A stretch of DNA of 29,245 bases from JBICIG01 sp043101605 (GCA_043101605.1 JBICIG010000054.1:1-29245), one strand, 5' to 3'; counted from the stretch's first letter, positions 1-9,208 are shown. The notes: a model not told the origin generated them from the letters alone. Made by a program: numbers and translations.

Positions 1-2132
1 AGCGCGTAGGTCGTGATGACCAGGTCCGACCGCCGCGCCCGCTCGATGAACGGGTCGTCCTGCAGCCGCTCGGCCCCGTGGTGCACCAGCACCGACAGCT
101 CCGGCGCGAACCGCTCGGACTCGTGCATCCAGTTGCCCAACACCGAAGTCGGCGCCACGAGCAGCGTCGGACCCATCGGGCCGGTGACGCCCCCCTCCCC
201 GGCCGCGGCCGTCTCCTCCTCGGCATCGGCCCGCTCGCTCTGGAGCAGCGCCAGCAACTGGATCGTCTTGCCCAGGCCCATGTCGTCGGCCAGGCACACG
301 CCGAAGCCGAATCGCTCCATGAACGACATCCAGCTCATGCCGCGCGTCTGGTACGGGCGCAGCGTCCCGCGGAAGCTCTCGGGCTGTTCGAGCACCGGGA
401 GCGCCTCACGCCCAAGATCCGCCCCGAGCATCGACCCGAGCCAGCCCTCGGCCTCGATCCCGAGCACCGGGAGCCCCACCTCGCTCGCAGCCGTCCCGAA
501 TGCGAAGCCCATCGCCTCGCCGATCTTCATCTGCCCGCCCGGGTTCTCGCGGATGAACTTGATCGCGTGCTCGAGATCCTCCGGGCGCACCTCCACCCAC
601 CGACCGCCCATGCGGATCAGCGGCGAGCCCTGCGACGCGATCTGCTCGAACTCCTTCAGGCTCAGCGTCGTGTCCCCGACCGCGATCTCCCAGTGGTAAT
701 CCACCAGCGTCGACAGCCCCAGCCTCGGCACCGCGCGACCCACCGCCTCGGGGCCCCGGTCGGCATCGCCCAGCTCTGAAGGCGGCGCGAGCCTCAGGCG
801 CGCGCCCAGCCGCGACTCGGGCGACTCCCACCAGGTCGGCGTCTGCACGCCGAACCCCTGCTCGACCAGCACCGGGCGCAGCTCGCGCAGGAACGCGTAC
901 GCCTCGTCGGTGGTGAGCTCGACTTCGATCGGCTCGGGATCGGCCAGCGCCGACTCGAGCTTCTTGAAGTACTTCGCCGCCCGCCCCAACTCGCCCAGCA
1001 GCAGTTCCTGCGGCCCGACGAGCCGATGCCCGCCGATCGTCACATCATCGCCCGGGAGCGCCCAGACATCTGGCGCATCGACGAACAGTTCGGGCGTCTC
1101 GACCGCCTGCAGATGGAAGCTCACCGACCAGAGCAGTTCCTTGGTGGGCTTGGCCGCCTTGCGTGCCTTGCCCGGCTCGGGCTCCTCGGCCACCAGCGGC
1201 GCCAGCGGCTCGGTCAGCCGCAGGCAGAGCCTCCACTCGGCGCTCGCCCCGCGTTCCTCGAGCCCGCCGATCCACCGCCGCACACGCCGGATCATCTCCT
1301 GCCGCTGCGCCGCCGGCGCGTCGACCTCGTCGCTCGGCCCGAGCAGCCCGTGCAGCCACGCGACCTGCGGGTCCTCGGTCGATCGCCCCTCGACCGTGTC
1401 GTACATCTCCTCCCGTCGCAGCGTCGCCCGGCAGGATTCATCGACCAGTTGCCAGAGCATCTCGCCCAGGCTCGCCCACGGCTGGTGGGAGTACCCGTCG
1501 ATCGCCGCACGCGCCACCGGCGGCATCGCCCTCACGAGCTTGGCGACCTCGCCGGCGGTCTGGTCGTCGGCCGCCCACGGCATCCACGAAGCGTGCAGCG
1601 CCCCCGACGCCCGCTGGGTCAGAATCGGCACGACCCGGTGCTGCGCGAGAATATGGTCGGCCAACGCCACCACCTCGGCGTGGAACGCCACCGCCGGGCC
1701 CGCGGCGAACGAGGGCTCCTCCTCGGCCCAGCCCGGCTCGAAGAGCCGGTTGATCGCCCGCCGCGCCGCGCCCGCCTCGATCGAGACGCACCCGACGCGG
1801 TATCGCTCGAGCACCGGCTCGGCCTCTCCCGCTCGGCCGCGCCCGCTGCGCGCCCACAGCGTCTCGCTGGCGAGCGGGCGTCGGGTCTCGGGTTCGGCCG
1901 GGAGCAGCAGTTCGAGTTCCTCGATGGTCGCCGATTCCCCGACGGCGCGCGCGCCGCGCAGCACCCGGATCAACTCGTCGGGCGTCGCGGCGAAGGGGTG
2001 GGCGTGATGCGCCTCGACGCTGGGCGGAGCGTCATCGATCGCCGCCTCGGACTCGGCCCAGAGCTTGAGCGAGCCGTCCGACCAGTGGCTGTGGATCACG
2101 AGCAGGGATTGACGCGTCTGGAGTGCATCCAT
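1..2132 (-). CDS. SNF2-family DEAD/DEAH-box helicase, N-terminal 710 codons (runs off the left edge)
   Basis: Reading leftward from an ATG at 2132 the frame stays open to the edge, so the C-terminal half is missing. A long N-terminal part of about 590 residues resembles the region found before the motor in bacterial SNF2-associated helicases. The motor then begins: a GFGVCLADDMGLGKTIQ segment carries Walker A, with its lysine at about residue 622, followed by PTLLVAPTSVLGNWMHE, the helicase Ia region typical of Swi2/Snf2 proteins. Known relatives are ATP-driven DNA translocases that remodel protein-DNA or RNA polymerase complexes; the specific role here cannot be told. A GGAGA sequence lies 12 bases before the ATG, a little far but usable. 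The DEAH motif and the second RecA lobe lie outside the window. Confidence 0.9.
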   Translation of the reverse strand, partial: MDALQTRQSLLVIHSHWSDGSLKLWAESEAAIDDAPPSVEAHHAHPFAATPDELIRVLRGARAVGESATIEELELLLPAEPETRRPLASETLWARSGRGRAGEAEPVLERYRVGCVSIEAGAARRAINRLFEPGWAEEEPSFAAGPAVAFHAEVVALADHILAQHRVVPILTQRASGALHASWMPWAADDQTAGEVAKLVRAMPPVARAAIDGYSHQPWASLGEMLWQLVDESCRATLRREEMYDTVEGRSTEDPQVAWLHGLLGPSDEVDAPAAQRQEMIRRVRRWIGGLEERGASAEWRLCLRLTEPLAPLVAEEPEPGKARKAAKPTKELLWSVSFHLQAVETPELFVDAPDVWALPGDDVTIGGHRLVGPQELLLGELGRAAKYFKKLESALADPEPIEVELTTDEAYAFLRELRPVLVEQGFGVQTPTWWESPESRLGARLRLAPPSELGDADRGPEAVGRAVPRLGLSTLVDYHWEIAVGDTTLSLKEFEQIASQGSPLIRMGGRWVEVRPEDLEHAIKFIRENPGGQMKIGEAMGFAFGTAASEVGLPVLGIEAEGWLGSMLGADLGREALPVLEQPESFRGTLRPYQTRGMSWMSFMERFGFGVCLADDMGLGKTIQLLALLQSERADAEEETAAAGEGGVTGPMGPTLLVAPTSVLGNWMHESERFAPELSVLVHHGAERLQDDPFIERARRSDLVITTYA

Positions 2133-2197
2133 GCGAACAGGCGGTCTCCGTAGGGCTCGGTGTCGGCGCGCGATCCGGTCGCGCGTGGCGCGTCGCC

Positions 2198-2218
2198 GCC
2201 GGATCAAGCGGATCCGGC
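2198..2218 (-). terminator. perfect 8-bp hairpin downstream of tRNA-Lys, possible terminator
   Basis: GCCGGATC, a 5-base loop, then GATCCGGC form a perfect stem that starts 13 bases beyond the 3' end of the tRNA and lies before the helicase gene. There is no T-run on either strand, so termination is inferred only from position and stem strength. Confidence 0.35.
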
Positions 2219-2231
2219 CCGGGCGATTCAA

Positions 2232-2304
2232 TGGGGGCGCGGGGACTCGAACCCCGGACCCGCGGATTAAAAGTCCGCTGCTCTACCGACTGAGCTACAC
2301 CCCC
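2232..2304 (-). tRNA. tRNA-Lys (anticodon TTT)
   Basis: The minus strand folds as a complete 73-base cloverleaf. The acceptor stem GGGGGTG pairs with CGCCCCC with one G-T wobble. The D arm reads AGCTCAGTCGGTAGAGC, the anticodon loop is CTTTTAA with anticodon TTT, and the T arm contains GGTTCGAGTCC. The discriminator base is A. CCA is not encoded, since the next bases are TTG, so it must be added enzymatically. A TACCCT hexamer at 2348-2343 is a plausible -10 element about 40 bases upstream, with no convincing -35. Confidence 0.97.
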
Positions 2305-2376
2305 GCGGGTCATCGGTCCGGCCCGTCGGAGCCGAACCGGACAGGGTACGCGCCTCACCGCGTCCAGGCTCGCATT

Positions 2377-4704
2377 TCAGCGTGTCTGTTGCGGGAAGAT
2401 CATCACCCGGTCGTGCACGATCAGGAGCAGGTCGTCTCGATCGTCGCCGGTCAGGTCCGCGATCACGGCTTCGGAGGGCTCGTATTCCCGCGATTCGCCC
2501 CGCTGGAACAGGCGCGACTCGAAGACCTTGAACTCGGTCGCGAACACGAGCCGACCGCTCGCCGACACCGACAGGATCGTGCACATCTGCTCGCCCGCGT
2601 CGAGGATCGCCAGATCCGCGTACCCGTCGCCGTTGAGATCGCCCCCGGCCAGTTCGTGCTCGAAGCGTCCCTCGGCGTCGGCGCGGTAGTCGCTCTCGGC
2701 CTCCAGCCGCTCCCCCGGACCCGCCAGGCTCGCGACCGCGAACGCCGACTCACCGGTCGTCAGCACCCCCGGGACGCCCCCCCCGAGGAAGGGCCCGGCG
2801 ACCAGGCGGCCCAAGTCGAACCCGGTCGCCTCCGACCGGCGGGCCACGCGCCAATCGCCGACGGCCCACTCGAGTTCGAACAGCCGCGAGCCCTCGGCAT
2901 CGGCCAGGAAGAGCCCCGCGGCCCCGCTGTCGTCCGATCCGCCCGCGGGCGCGAGCCCCACGAACTTCACGCCCTGCGGCGCCAGGTTCCGCTGCGTCAC
3001 CACCCGCCAGCCCTCGCCCGGGTCGAAGACGCACCCGCGTACGAAGTTCTCGTCGGCAAAGACGATCTCGTCGGACCCGTCGCGGTCGAGGTCGAACGCG
3101 AGGGTGTTCGCCGGTCCCGCGCCGGCCATCAGCCCGGCCTGCTTCATCTCCGCGTCGGTCAGCACCGTCCATGAGCGTGCGCCCGAAGCGGTCAGTTCCG
3201 AGCGCACCATCGCCAGCGTGCGCCCCGGCGCGAGCAGCAACAGGTCGGGCGAGCCGTCGCGGTCGGCGTCAGCGGCGAGGATGGCGTCGGGCGCGCGCGA
3301 CACGCCCTTCAGTTCGATCACCTCAGGCTCGACCCCCGAGCCGGCCGGCGCGTGGAGTTCGATCGACAGCTCCCGCCGGCGGGAGACCACCACGGCCAGG
3401 CGGGGCTCGCCGTTGATCTCGACAAAGCTCATGGTCTCGGGCTCGGCCGCGGGGGTGACCAGCCCGATCGCGCGCGGGAAGCCGACGGCACCCGTGTCCG
3501 GGTCGATCGACGACACGCCGACCGACTTCTCCTCCTTGCTGAGCGTGAAGACCTCGAGCGGCCCGTCGCCGTCCCACTGACCGGCGGCGACGAGCGCGGG
3601 GCGCTTGTACGACGCGTGCGAGACGCCGTCGCCCAGCCCTCGCTCGGGATCATTGCGGTGCAGGACGATCGCGTTGCCCTGGGGGTCGGTCGCGATGAGG
3701 TCGGCCAGCCCGTCGCGGTCGAAGTCGGCGATGCTGGCGGTCCGCCCGCCCTCGGTCGAGCCGCCGAACGGCTGGACCTCGAACTGGACGGGTGTTTGCG
3801 AAGAGCCGTCGCCCGCGGCGGGGAGCGCCTCGGCCGCGTCCCACGACCACAGCGTGACACGGCGGCTGGACGGCTCGATCGTCGCGACACGGTGCGCGCG
3901 CTCGCCGGGGATCGTCACCAGGTCGGCGTCGATGAGCGGGGTCGCGGCGAAGCGGCGCTCGCGCAGCAGCCCCGCGGGCGACCCCAGCCGGATGCGCACG
4001 GGCGTCTTGCCCGCGTTGGACCAGCTCAGCAGATCGGCCCGCCCGTCGCCGTTGACATCCCCCGCGATGACCTCGGTGACATCGGACGAGCCCGACACGG
4101 CGATCGGCTCGCCGAGTAGCCCCTCGCGGGAGATGGTCCACGCGGTGGGGCGCCCGTCGATGAGGGAGATCAGTTCGGGCTCGGTCCCGCCCAGAACATC
4201 GGCGATGCTGAACGAGTCGCCGTCGGCATCGATGCCCGGCGCGCGCACGCGGTGGTGCTCCTCGAAGCGCCCCGGCTCGGTCTGACGCAGCACGACAAGT
4301 TCCTGTGGATCCGAGCCGGCGTAGACGAGGTCGAGCCGCCCGTCGCGGTCGACATCGAACGCTCGCACCGCGGCGACGCGGTGCGGGACAGCGATCGGCT
4401 GGCGGTCGTACCACGGGTTCGGCGGGAGTTCGTTCGCCCGCGTCGCGAGTTCCTGCTCCTCGAGGGTGCGGGGGCGGGCGCGCAGCGAGTGGATCTCGAT
4501 CCGGCTCTTGCGATTGTTGACAATCGCCAGGTCCGGGCGGCCGTCGGCGTTGAAGTCCCCCACCGCGACCGGGCCCGCGCCGTCGTCGATCGCGAGCACG
4601 CGGGGCGGGTCGAAGCCGAAGTACGCGGCCAGCGGGTCGGTCGGCTGGGCGGAGGCGACCCCGACGGCGAGGATCAGTATCGCTGCGGACGAACGGATGG
4701 GCAT
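2377..4704 (-). CDS. Secreted FG-GAP/VCBS repeat protein
   Basis: The 775-residue protein starts at the ATG at 4704, preceded by GAGGAGCCGGAG, a good ribosome-binding site; the open frame extends further upstream, but without such a site. The first 20 or so residues are a signal peptide ending near ASAQ. The rest holds about eight or nine spaced calcium-loop motifs of DxDxDG type, including DFNADGRPD, DVDRDGRLD, DVNGDGRAD, DFDRDGLAD, DADRDGSPD, DLDRDGSDE and DLNGDGYAD. This is the mark of FG-GAP/VCBS repeats, which fold into integrin-like beta-propellers and bind Ca2+. No catalytic domain or C-terminal membrane anchor is visible, so a structural, adhesive or binding role outside the cytoplasm is the most that can be inferred. 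tRNA-Lys lies 72 bases downstream, and a secreted protease is divergent upstream. Confidence 0.88.
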   Translation of the reverse strand: MPIRSSAAILILAVGVASAQPTDPLAAYFGFDPPRVLAIDDGAGPVAVGDFNADGRPDLAIVNNRKSRIEIHSLRARPRTLEEQELATRANELPPNPWYDRQPIAVPHRVAAVRAFDVDRDGRLDLVYAGSDPQELVVLRQTEPGRFEEHHRVRAPGIDADGDSFSIADVLGGTEPELISLIDGRPTAWTISREGLLGEPIAVSGSSDVTEVIAGDVNGDGRADLLSWSNAGKTPVRIRLGSPAGLLRERRFAATPLIDADLVTIPGERAHRVATIEPSSRRVTLWSWDAAEALPAAGDGSSQTPVQFEVQPFGGSTEGGRTASIADFDRDGLADLIATDPQGNAIVLHRNDPERGLGDGVSHASYKRPALVAAGQWDGDGPLEVFTLSKEEKSVGVSSIDPDTGAVGFPRAIGLVTPAAEPETMSFVEINGEPRLAVVVSRRRELSIELHAPAGSGVEPEVIELKGVSRAPDAILAADADRDGSPDLLLLAPGRTLAMVRSELTASGARSWTVLTDAEMKQAGLMAGAGPANTLAFDLDRDGSDEIVFADENFVRGCVFDPGEGWRVVTQRNLAPQGVKFVGLAPAGGSDDSGAAGLFLADAEGSRLFELEWAVGDWRVARRSEATGFDLGRLVAGPFLGGGVPGVLTTGESAFAVASLAGPGERLEAESDYRADAEGRFEHELAGGDLNGDGYADLAILDAGEQMCTILSVSASGRLVFATEFKVFESRLFQRGESREYEPSEAVIADLTGDDRDDLLLIVHDRVMIFPQQTR

Positions 4705-4807
4705 CTCCGGCTCCTCATCTTCAGAACGCGTCCGCTGGTCGGGAGGCGTCCGGCTCGTACCTGCACGCCGACGATCGGAAATCGGCCGATCGACGGCACC
4801 GACGGCT

Positions 4808-4822
4808 TCGTACACTGTACGA
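4808..4822. promoter_or_regulatory. 15-bp perfect palindrome in a divergent promoter region
   Basis: TCGTACA-C-TGTACGA has 7-bp perfect arms around one central base. It lies in the 158-bp gap between the FG-GAP gene, transcribed leftward, and the protease gene, transcribed rightward. The symmetry and position suit a dimeric repressor or activator site. TACACT inside it could also serve as a -10 hexamer for the protease gene. The cognate regulator is unknown. Confidence 0.4.
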
Positions 4823-4862
4823 CCGGCAGGCGAACACGATGCACCCCCAGAGGGAGGACACG

Positions 4863-5894
4863 ATGGCTTTGTGCGCTCGGCAGCGTGAAGATCGGAACCG
4901 GATCGGGCTCGCGGGGGTCGCCGCGATCGCTCTGCTGACCGTCGGCGGTGTCGCGGCGGCGCAGTCCGAGCAGGTCGTGTCGCAGAGCGATGTCGTGGTG
5001 TTGACCAGCGGGCAGCGGCTGACGGCTCCGATCATCAAGGAGACGGCCCAGGCGATCTGGCTCGACCTCGGGCCGACGGTCGTCGAGGTGCCGCGGGCGG
5101 ACATCGCGGAGATTGTCCGCCGGGGCGACGCGGACGCCGTCGCGGTCGAAGCCGACGAGAAGGACCTCTTTCGAACGGCGATGGACCTCTCCGAGCGTGC
5201 GCCCAAGGAGCAGGCGCTGCGCTTCGGCGATGCGGTAATCAAGGTCTCGACGCCTTCGGGGCTGGGCTCGGGGTTCATCATTCATCCCGACGGGTACGCG
5301 ATCACGAATGCGCATGTGATCCAGGGGGAAACGAAGATCCGGTGCACGGTGTGGGAGCGCACGCCGCAGGAGTTCCGGCGGTACGAGATCGACGATGTGC
5401 GAATTGTCGCGGTGAGCAACCATGTCGACCTGGCGCTGATCAAGATGGAGCACCCCGAGGGCAAGCCCTTCGCGAGCGTGTACATCCAGACCGACGATAC
5501 GGTGTCGGCCGGACAGAGCGTGTTCGCGATCGGGAACCCGCTGGGGCTGGAACGCACGCTCAGCCGGGGCGTGGTGAGCACGACGAGCCGGAGCTTCGAG
5601 GGGCTGACCTTCATCCAGACCGACACGCAGATCAACCCGGGCAACTCGGGCGGCCCGCTCTTCAACGACAAGGGCGAGGTCATCGGCGTGACGAACATGG
5701 GCATCCCCATGGGCGAGGGGCTGAACTTCGCGATTCCCGCGCGGTATGTCCGCGACTTCATCCGCAACCGCGACGCGTTCGCGTACGACAAGGACAACCC
5801 GAACTCGGGGTACACCTACCTGCCCCCACCGACGCGGAGCGTGTTCGGCAAGCCCCCGCACCTTGACGACGAGACCGAGTCGGGCGGGCGCTGA
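4863..5894 (+). CDS. Secreted trypsin-like (S1C/HtrA-type) serine protease without PDZ domain
   Basis: The ATG at 4863 follows AGGGAGGACACG, a strong ribosome-binding site, and gives 343 residues; an in-frame ATG 24 bases upstream lacks one. A signal peptide ends near VAAAQ (residue 34). Residues 42-84 form a small beta-rich module (SDVVVLTSGQRL...VVEVPRADIAEI) separate from the protease. The trypsin fold follows with the full triad: His151 in TNAHVI, Asp189 in HVDLAL and Ser262 in NPGNSGGP, matching DegP/HtrA-type proteases. The chain ends about 50 residues after the fold, so the PDZ domains usual in HtrA are absent. It probably cuts proteins in the periplasm or at the envelope; the substrate is unknown. 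The next gene starts 59 bases downstream on the same strand and is likely cotranscribed. Confidence 0.92.
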   Translation: MALCARQREDRNRIGLAGVAAIALLTVGGVAAAQSEQVVSQSDVVVLTSGQRLTAPIIKETAQAIWLDLGPTVVEVPRADIAEIVRRGDADAVAVEADEKDLFRTAMDLSERAPKEQALRFGDAVIKVSTPSGLGSGFIIHPDGYAITNAHVIQGETKIRCTVWERTPQEFRRYEIDDVRIVAVSNHVDLALIKMEHPEGKPFASVYIQTDDTVSAGQSVFAIGNPLGLERTLSRGVVSTTSRSFEGLTFIQTDTQINPGNSGGPLFNDKGEVIGVTNMGIPMGEGLNFAIPARYVRDFIRNRDAFAYDKDNPNSGYTYLPPPTRSVFGKPPHLDDETESGGR

Positions 5895-5953
5895 GCGCTC
5901 CCCGCCCCCCGCGTGAGATTCCGCAATCCGCTTGCAGAGGAAGGACACGACCC

Positions 5954-7813
5954 ATGCGCACTGCCCGCTCGATCGCAATGACCGTGGCGCTCGCGACTCC
6001 CGCGCTGGCGCTGCCCCCGATCGCTGAGATGGTGACGACCTCCGAGGCGGTGCTGGTGGTCGAGTCGCCGAGCGTCGAGGCGCTCGCGTCGGCGCTCAAG
6101 GACTCGGCGTTCGGGCGGATCCTGGGCGACGGGGAGCCGGGGGACCTGCTCGCCCGGTTGCTCGGGGCTGAGGACTTCACGGCCGAGGACCTGGGCGATC
6201 GGCTGGACTTCGATCCGGGGGACCTGGCGTGGCCGGTCGTCTCGCTGGGGTTCGTCATCCCCCCGCCTTGTGAGGACGACTTCTCGCAGCGGGTGCTTGA
6301 CGCGATGGACGCCGAGGAAGGCCTCCCGCCGCAGCGTCTGCGTGGGAGCCCGGTGCTGGTCGTGGATTTCGGCGGCGCGGCCGAGGGCTGGCGCGAGGCG
6401 ATCGACGCGGCGATCGACTACGCGGCCGACGAGGGCTGGATCGAGTTCGCCGAGGGGGACGAGGTCGGCGCGGTCGAGGTGTTCGAGGTCCGCAGCCTGC
6501 TCGCCGAGCGGCGCGACGCGCTGATCGACGAGATCTCCGACGAGGTCTTCGAGGAGCAGCGTGCGTCGGGCGACTTCCGCGGGTGGCAGGAGACCGAGGC
6601 CGAGATCGATCGGCGGGTCGCCGAGCGGCTCGGCGGGAGCGACGACGAGATCGACCGGACGCTGGCGACGATCTTCTCGTCTTTCGAGACGATCGCGTGG
6701 GCGTGGTCGGACCAGACGCTGGTGCTGACGAGCGAGGCGGAGGTGGTCGCCGAACTGCTCGTCGGAGCCGACGCCGGAGTGGATCGGGCGCTCGCCGATG
6801 CGCCCTTCTACCGTGACAGCACCGGGGCTCTCGGCGCGGTGCAGGCGCGGCTGGTGGTCAATCCGTCGGTGCTGTTCGAGCTGGCGCGGGACACGGGCGC
6901 GGGGGGGATGGGCGGCGGGGTGGTCGGGATGATCGGGCTCGACGCGATGCAGGGCATGGCGGTCGGGCTGGACCTGCGGACGCCCGACGGGGTGGCGGCG
7001 GTCCCGGTGGCGATGCTGGTGCCCGAGAAGCGCGGGATCTTCCGGCTGTTCGACCGCGAGTTGGATTCGTTCTCGCTGCCGGCGATGGTCCCGGCGACGG
7101 CGCAGGGGGCGTACCGGGTGAGCATCCGGTTCGATCAGGTGCTGCCGATGGTACGGGACATCATCGAATCGCTGCCGCCCGAGGAGCAGCAGGAGGCGCA
7201 GTTCGCGTTCGACCAGGCGGCGTTCATCGCGGGCCCGATTCTGGACCAGATGGAGCCGGAGCTCACGGTGGTGATGTTCGACTCGGTCGTCGATGAGCCC
7301 GAGGGGTTGGGAGCGATGCCCGACCTGCTCGTGCTGTGCGCGCTCAAGGACGAAGCGCCGCTGCTGAACGCGCTGAGCGGGTTCGGGGCGGCGGCGGGTC
7401 TGGCCGGGCGCCCGTTCGAGGGCGGGATGATCTTCGGGATGGAAGGACCGGCCGAGTTCGCGGTGGGCGTCGGGCACGGGTGGGCGATGCTGGGCTCGCC
7501 GGTGCGCGTCGAGAACGGGCTGCGGCGGGCGGCCCAGCCCGGGCAGCGCGGGCTGAACGACGAAGCCGAGTTCGCGTCGGCGATGCGACTGACCCGGAAC
7601 CGCGGGCTGATGTTCAGCTACACCAGCGGCGAGGAGACGCTCAACGCGTGGAAGGAACTGATCTCCCTGCTCGATCTGGATGAGTTCGGGGATCGCCTCG
7701 AGGAGAGCCTGATGGACGACCTCGAGGACGCGATCGGTCCGACGATCGCGGAGGTGCGGATTACCGATCGGGGCTACGCCGGGCGGATGCTGATTCTCGA
7801 GAAGAAGGACTGA
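5954..7813 (+). CDS. Secreted protein of unknown function (619 residues)
   Basis: The start is supported by AGGAAGGACACGACCC just before the ATG. Residues 1-20 form a signal peptide ending ATPALA. The mature chain is acidic, with many Asp and Glu residues, and lacks internal membrane spans and recognisable catalytic motifs. Its opening, where SEAVLVVESPSVEALASALKDSAFGRIL follows the signal sequence, recalls large DUF3352-like extracytoplasmic proteins of planctomycetes. That resemblance is from memory and moderate at best. The gene is 59 bases behind the secreted protease, so the two may act in one envelope process, either as protease and substrate or protease and partner. It converges with the DUF4230 gene, leaving only 12 bases between the stop codons. 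Confidence 0.75.
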   Translation: MRTARSIAMTVALATPALALPPIAEMVTTSEAVLVVESPSVEALASALKDSAFGRILGDGEPGDLLARLLGAEDFTAEDLGDRLDFDPGDLAWPVVSLGFVIPPPCEDDFSQRVLDAMDAEEGLPPQRLRGSPVLVVDFGGAAEGWREAIDAAIDYAADEGWIEFAEGDEVGAVEVFEVRSLLAERRDALIDEISDEVFEEQRASGDFRGWQETEAEIDRRVAERLGGSDDEIDRTLATIFSSFETIAWAWSDQTLVLTSEAEVVAELLVGADAGVDRALADAPFYRDSTGALGAVQARLVVNPSVLFELARDTGAGGMGGGVVGMIGLDAMQGMAVGLDLRTPDGVAAVPVAMLVPEKRGIFRLFDRELDSFSLPAMVPATAQGAYRVSIRFDQVLPMVRDIIESLPPEEQQEAQFAFDQAAFIAGPILDQMEPELTVVMFDSVVDEPEGLGAMPDLLVLCALKDEAPLLNALSGFGAAAGLAGRPFEGGMIFGMEGPAEFAVGVGHGWAMLGSPVRVENGLRRAAQPGQRGLNDEAEFASAMRLTRNRGLMFSYTSGEETLNAWKELISLLDLDEFGDRLEESLMDDLEDAIGPTIAEVRITDRGYAGRMLILEKKD

Positions 7814-7825
7814 ACCGAGAAGGGG

Positions 7826-8518
7826 TCAGTTCCGGCGGGCGGCGGGGAGAGCCGCCATGTCTTCGTCATCGACGATCATGGTCCTCGGCTCGGTGCGTTC
7901 CTGATCGGGCCAGAGGATCTCGACGCTGACGCCGAAGAACCCGAGCAGGCTGGTGATCTGCTTCTCGATGCTGGCGCGGGCCTCGTTGAGGTAGCGGGCG
8001 TCGTTGCGCTGGAAGAGTTCGGCGGCCTGCTCCTGGGCGCGCTGCATGAGCTGGCCCTGATTCTCGGCGTTCATCTGGATGACATCGAGAAGCCCGAGGA
8101 CGCGCCCGTCCTGGATGTCGTAGGGCGAAACATCGGTCAGCCGGAGAGTGCCCTCGATCTCGGGCAGCGCGAGGCGGAAGCGTCCCTCGCCGAGGTCCTC
8201 GACATCGCTCTGGCCGAGCCGGGCGAGGTCGACGCCGTACTGCTTCTCGAAGTGGAAGATCATCGCGAGCTTGGCCTGGCTCAGGAGCAGGGGCGGGAGC
8301 CACGCGAAGCCCTTTTTGGCGGTCGCGATCTCCTTGGCCGAGACCTCGAGCCCGACGAGCCTACCGACGGCGCGGACATGCTCGGCGATGACCTCGATCT
8401 GGGTCTTCTCGGGGCGCAGGCCGGTTGAGCGTGCGCGCAGGACGCGGAAGCCGACATACAGCACGATCGCCGCGGCGATTCCGGATCCAAAGATGATCAG
8501 CCCGTCCATGAAAGTCAT
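7826..8518 (-). CDS. DUF4230 family membrane-anchored protein
   Basis: The 230-residue form starts at the ATG at 8518. An in-frame GTG at 8575 would add 19 residues without hydrophobic character. Neither start has a clear ribosome-binding site. Residues 5-25 (DGLIIFGSGIAAAIVLYVGF) form one membrane span followed by Arg residues, so the bulk may lie on either face. The rest matches the DUF4230 pattern: LAMIFHFEKQYGVDLARL, then a beta-rich stretch with LPEIEG, then a helical segment rich in Gln and Glu (about residues 150-190), and a short C-terminal tail. The family has no established function. The next leftward gene upstream, a small membrane protein, ends 87 bases before this start, so cotranscription is possible. 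Confidence 0.75.
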   Translation of the reverse strand: MTFMDGLIIFGSGIAAAIVLYVGFRVLRARSTGLRPEKTQIEVIAEHVRAVGRLVGLEVSAKEIATAKKGFAWLPPLLLSQAKLAMIFHFEKQYGVDLARLGQSDVEDLGEGRFRLALPEIEGTLRLTDVSPYDIQDGRVLGLLDVIQMNAENQGQLMQRAQEQAAELFQRNDARYLNEARASIEKQITSLLGFFGVSVEILWPDQERTEPRTMIVDDEDMAALPAARRN

Positions 8519-8605
8519 CGTAGGGTTGTTCGGAGCCGACCCCCCGGGGTTTCGTGGAAACGCCCGGCGCGACACCGAGGGGGCTGACGGGGGGTTTGGG
8601 GGCGT

Positions 8606-9208
8606 TCAGGTCCGCCCGCGGTCGCCGAGTTCGAAGGCGCGGATGGAGAAGTGGACGCCCGCGCTGAAGAGCCCGCCGAGCGCGACGGTGACGCAGAGGG
8701 CCATCGTGACGACGGCGATGCGCATGGCGCCGCTGGTGGGCTCGAACCACACGCCGCGGGTCAGCCAGGCGGCGGCGGCGGCGGCGAGCGAGCCGGCCGC
8801 GAGGCTCAGCCCGAGCAGGAAGGTCCGCCAGAGCTTGGTGTTGCTCCCGAAGACCGACCACGCCGCGACGAACGCGAAGCCGCCCGCGAGCACGACGCGG
8901 GAGAGGAACCAGGGGTTGGTCAGCACGGTGCGCCAGGGAACGCCCATCGAGACGAGCCCGAGCCCGACCCCGACGAAGGGCATCCCGGCGATGGTCGCCA
9001 GGGCCATGGCGCGTCCCTCGACGAGCTTGCCTCGGGCGATCAGCACGCCGCAGACGACGCAGGAGAGCGCGATGACCTCGAAGCCGAAGACCGCCCAATA
9101 GGGGGAGGGCCCGGAGAACGCGCGGTAGAGCCCGTAGCCGCAGGTGGCCAGCAGCGCCACGCTCAGGAGCGTGACGAGGACGCGTTGGGGCTTGGTCAGC
9201 GGGTCCAT
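8606..9208 (-). CDS. Small multi-span membrane protein, function unknown
   Basis: The ATG at 9208 (MDPLTKPQRV) is the natural start, because the open frame upstream of it is basic, low-complexity and unlike protein. The 200-residue product has about six hydrophobic segments: near 11-30, 38-56, 66-84, 97-116, 126-148 and 160-182. It has no charged catalytic signature and I recognise no family. The ribosome-binding site is weak (AGGCGACCC). The gene lies between the flagellar fliD promoter region, which is divergent, and the DUF4230 gene on the same strand. Function is unassigned. Confidence 0.7.
   Translation of the reverse strand: MDPLTKPQRVLVTLLSVALLATCGYGLYRAFSGPSPYWAVFGFEVIALSCVVCGVLIARGKLVEGRAMALATIAGMPFVGVGLGLVSMGVPWRTVLTNPWFLSRVVLAGGFAFVAAWSVFGSNTKLWRTFLLGLSLAAGSLAAAAAAWLTRGVWFEPTSGAMRIAVVTMALCVTVALGGLFSAGVHFSIRAFELGDRGRT

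Noticed and set aside
2232..2304. tRNA-Lys as an integration site for a mobile element
   Set aside because: No integrase gene, no direct repeat of the tRNA 3' end, and the flanking genes look native in base composition and codon use.
7812..7832. Imperfect hairpin GAACCGA/TCAGTTC over the converging stops of the 619-residue protein and DUF4230 genes
   Set aside because: It has a mismatch, a short A+T-rich stem and no T-run, so it is too weak to call a bidirectional terminator.
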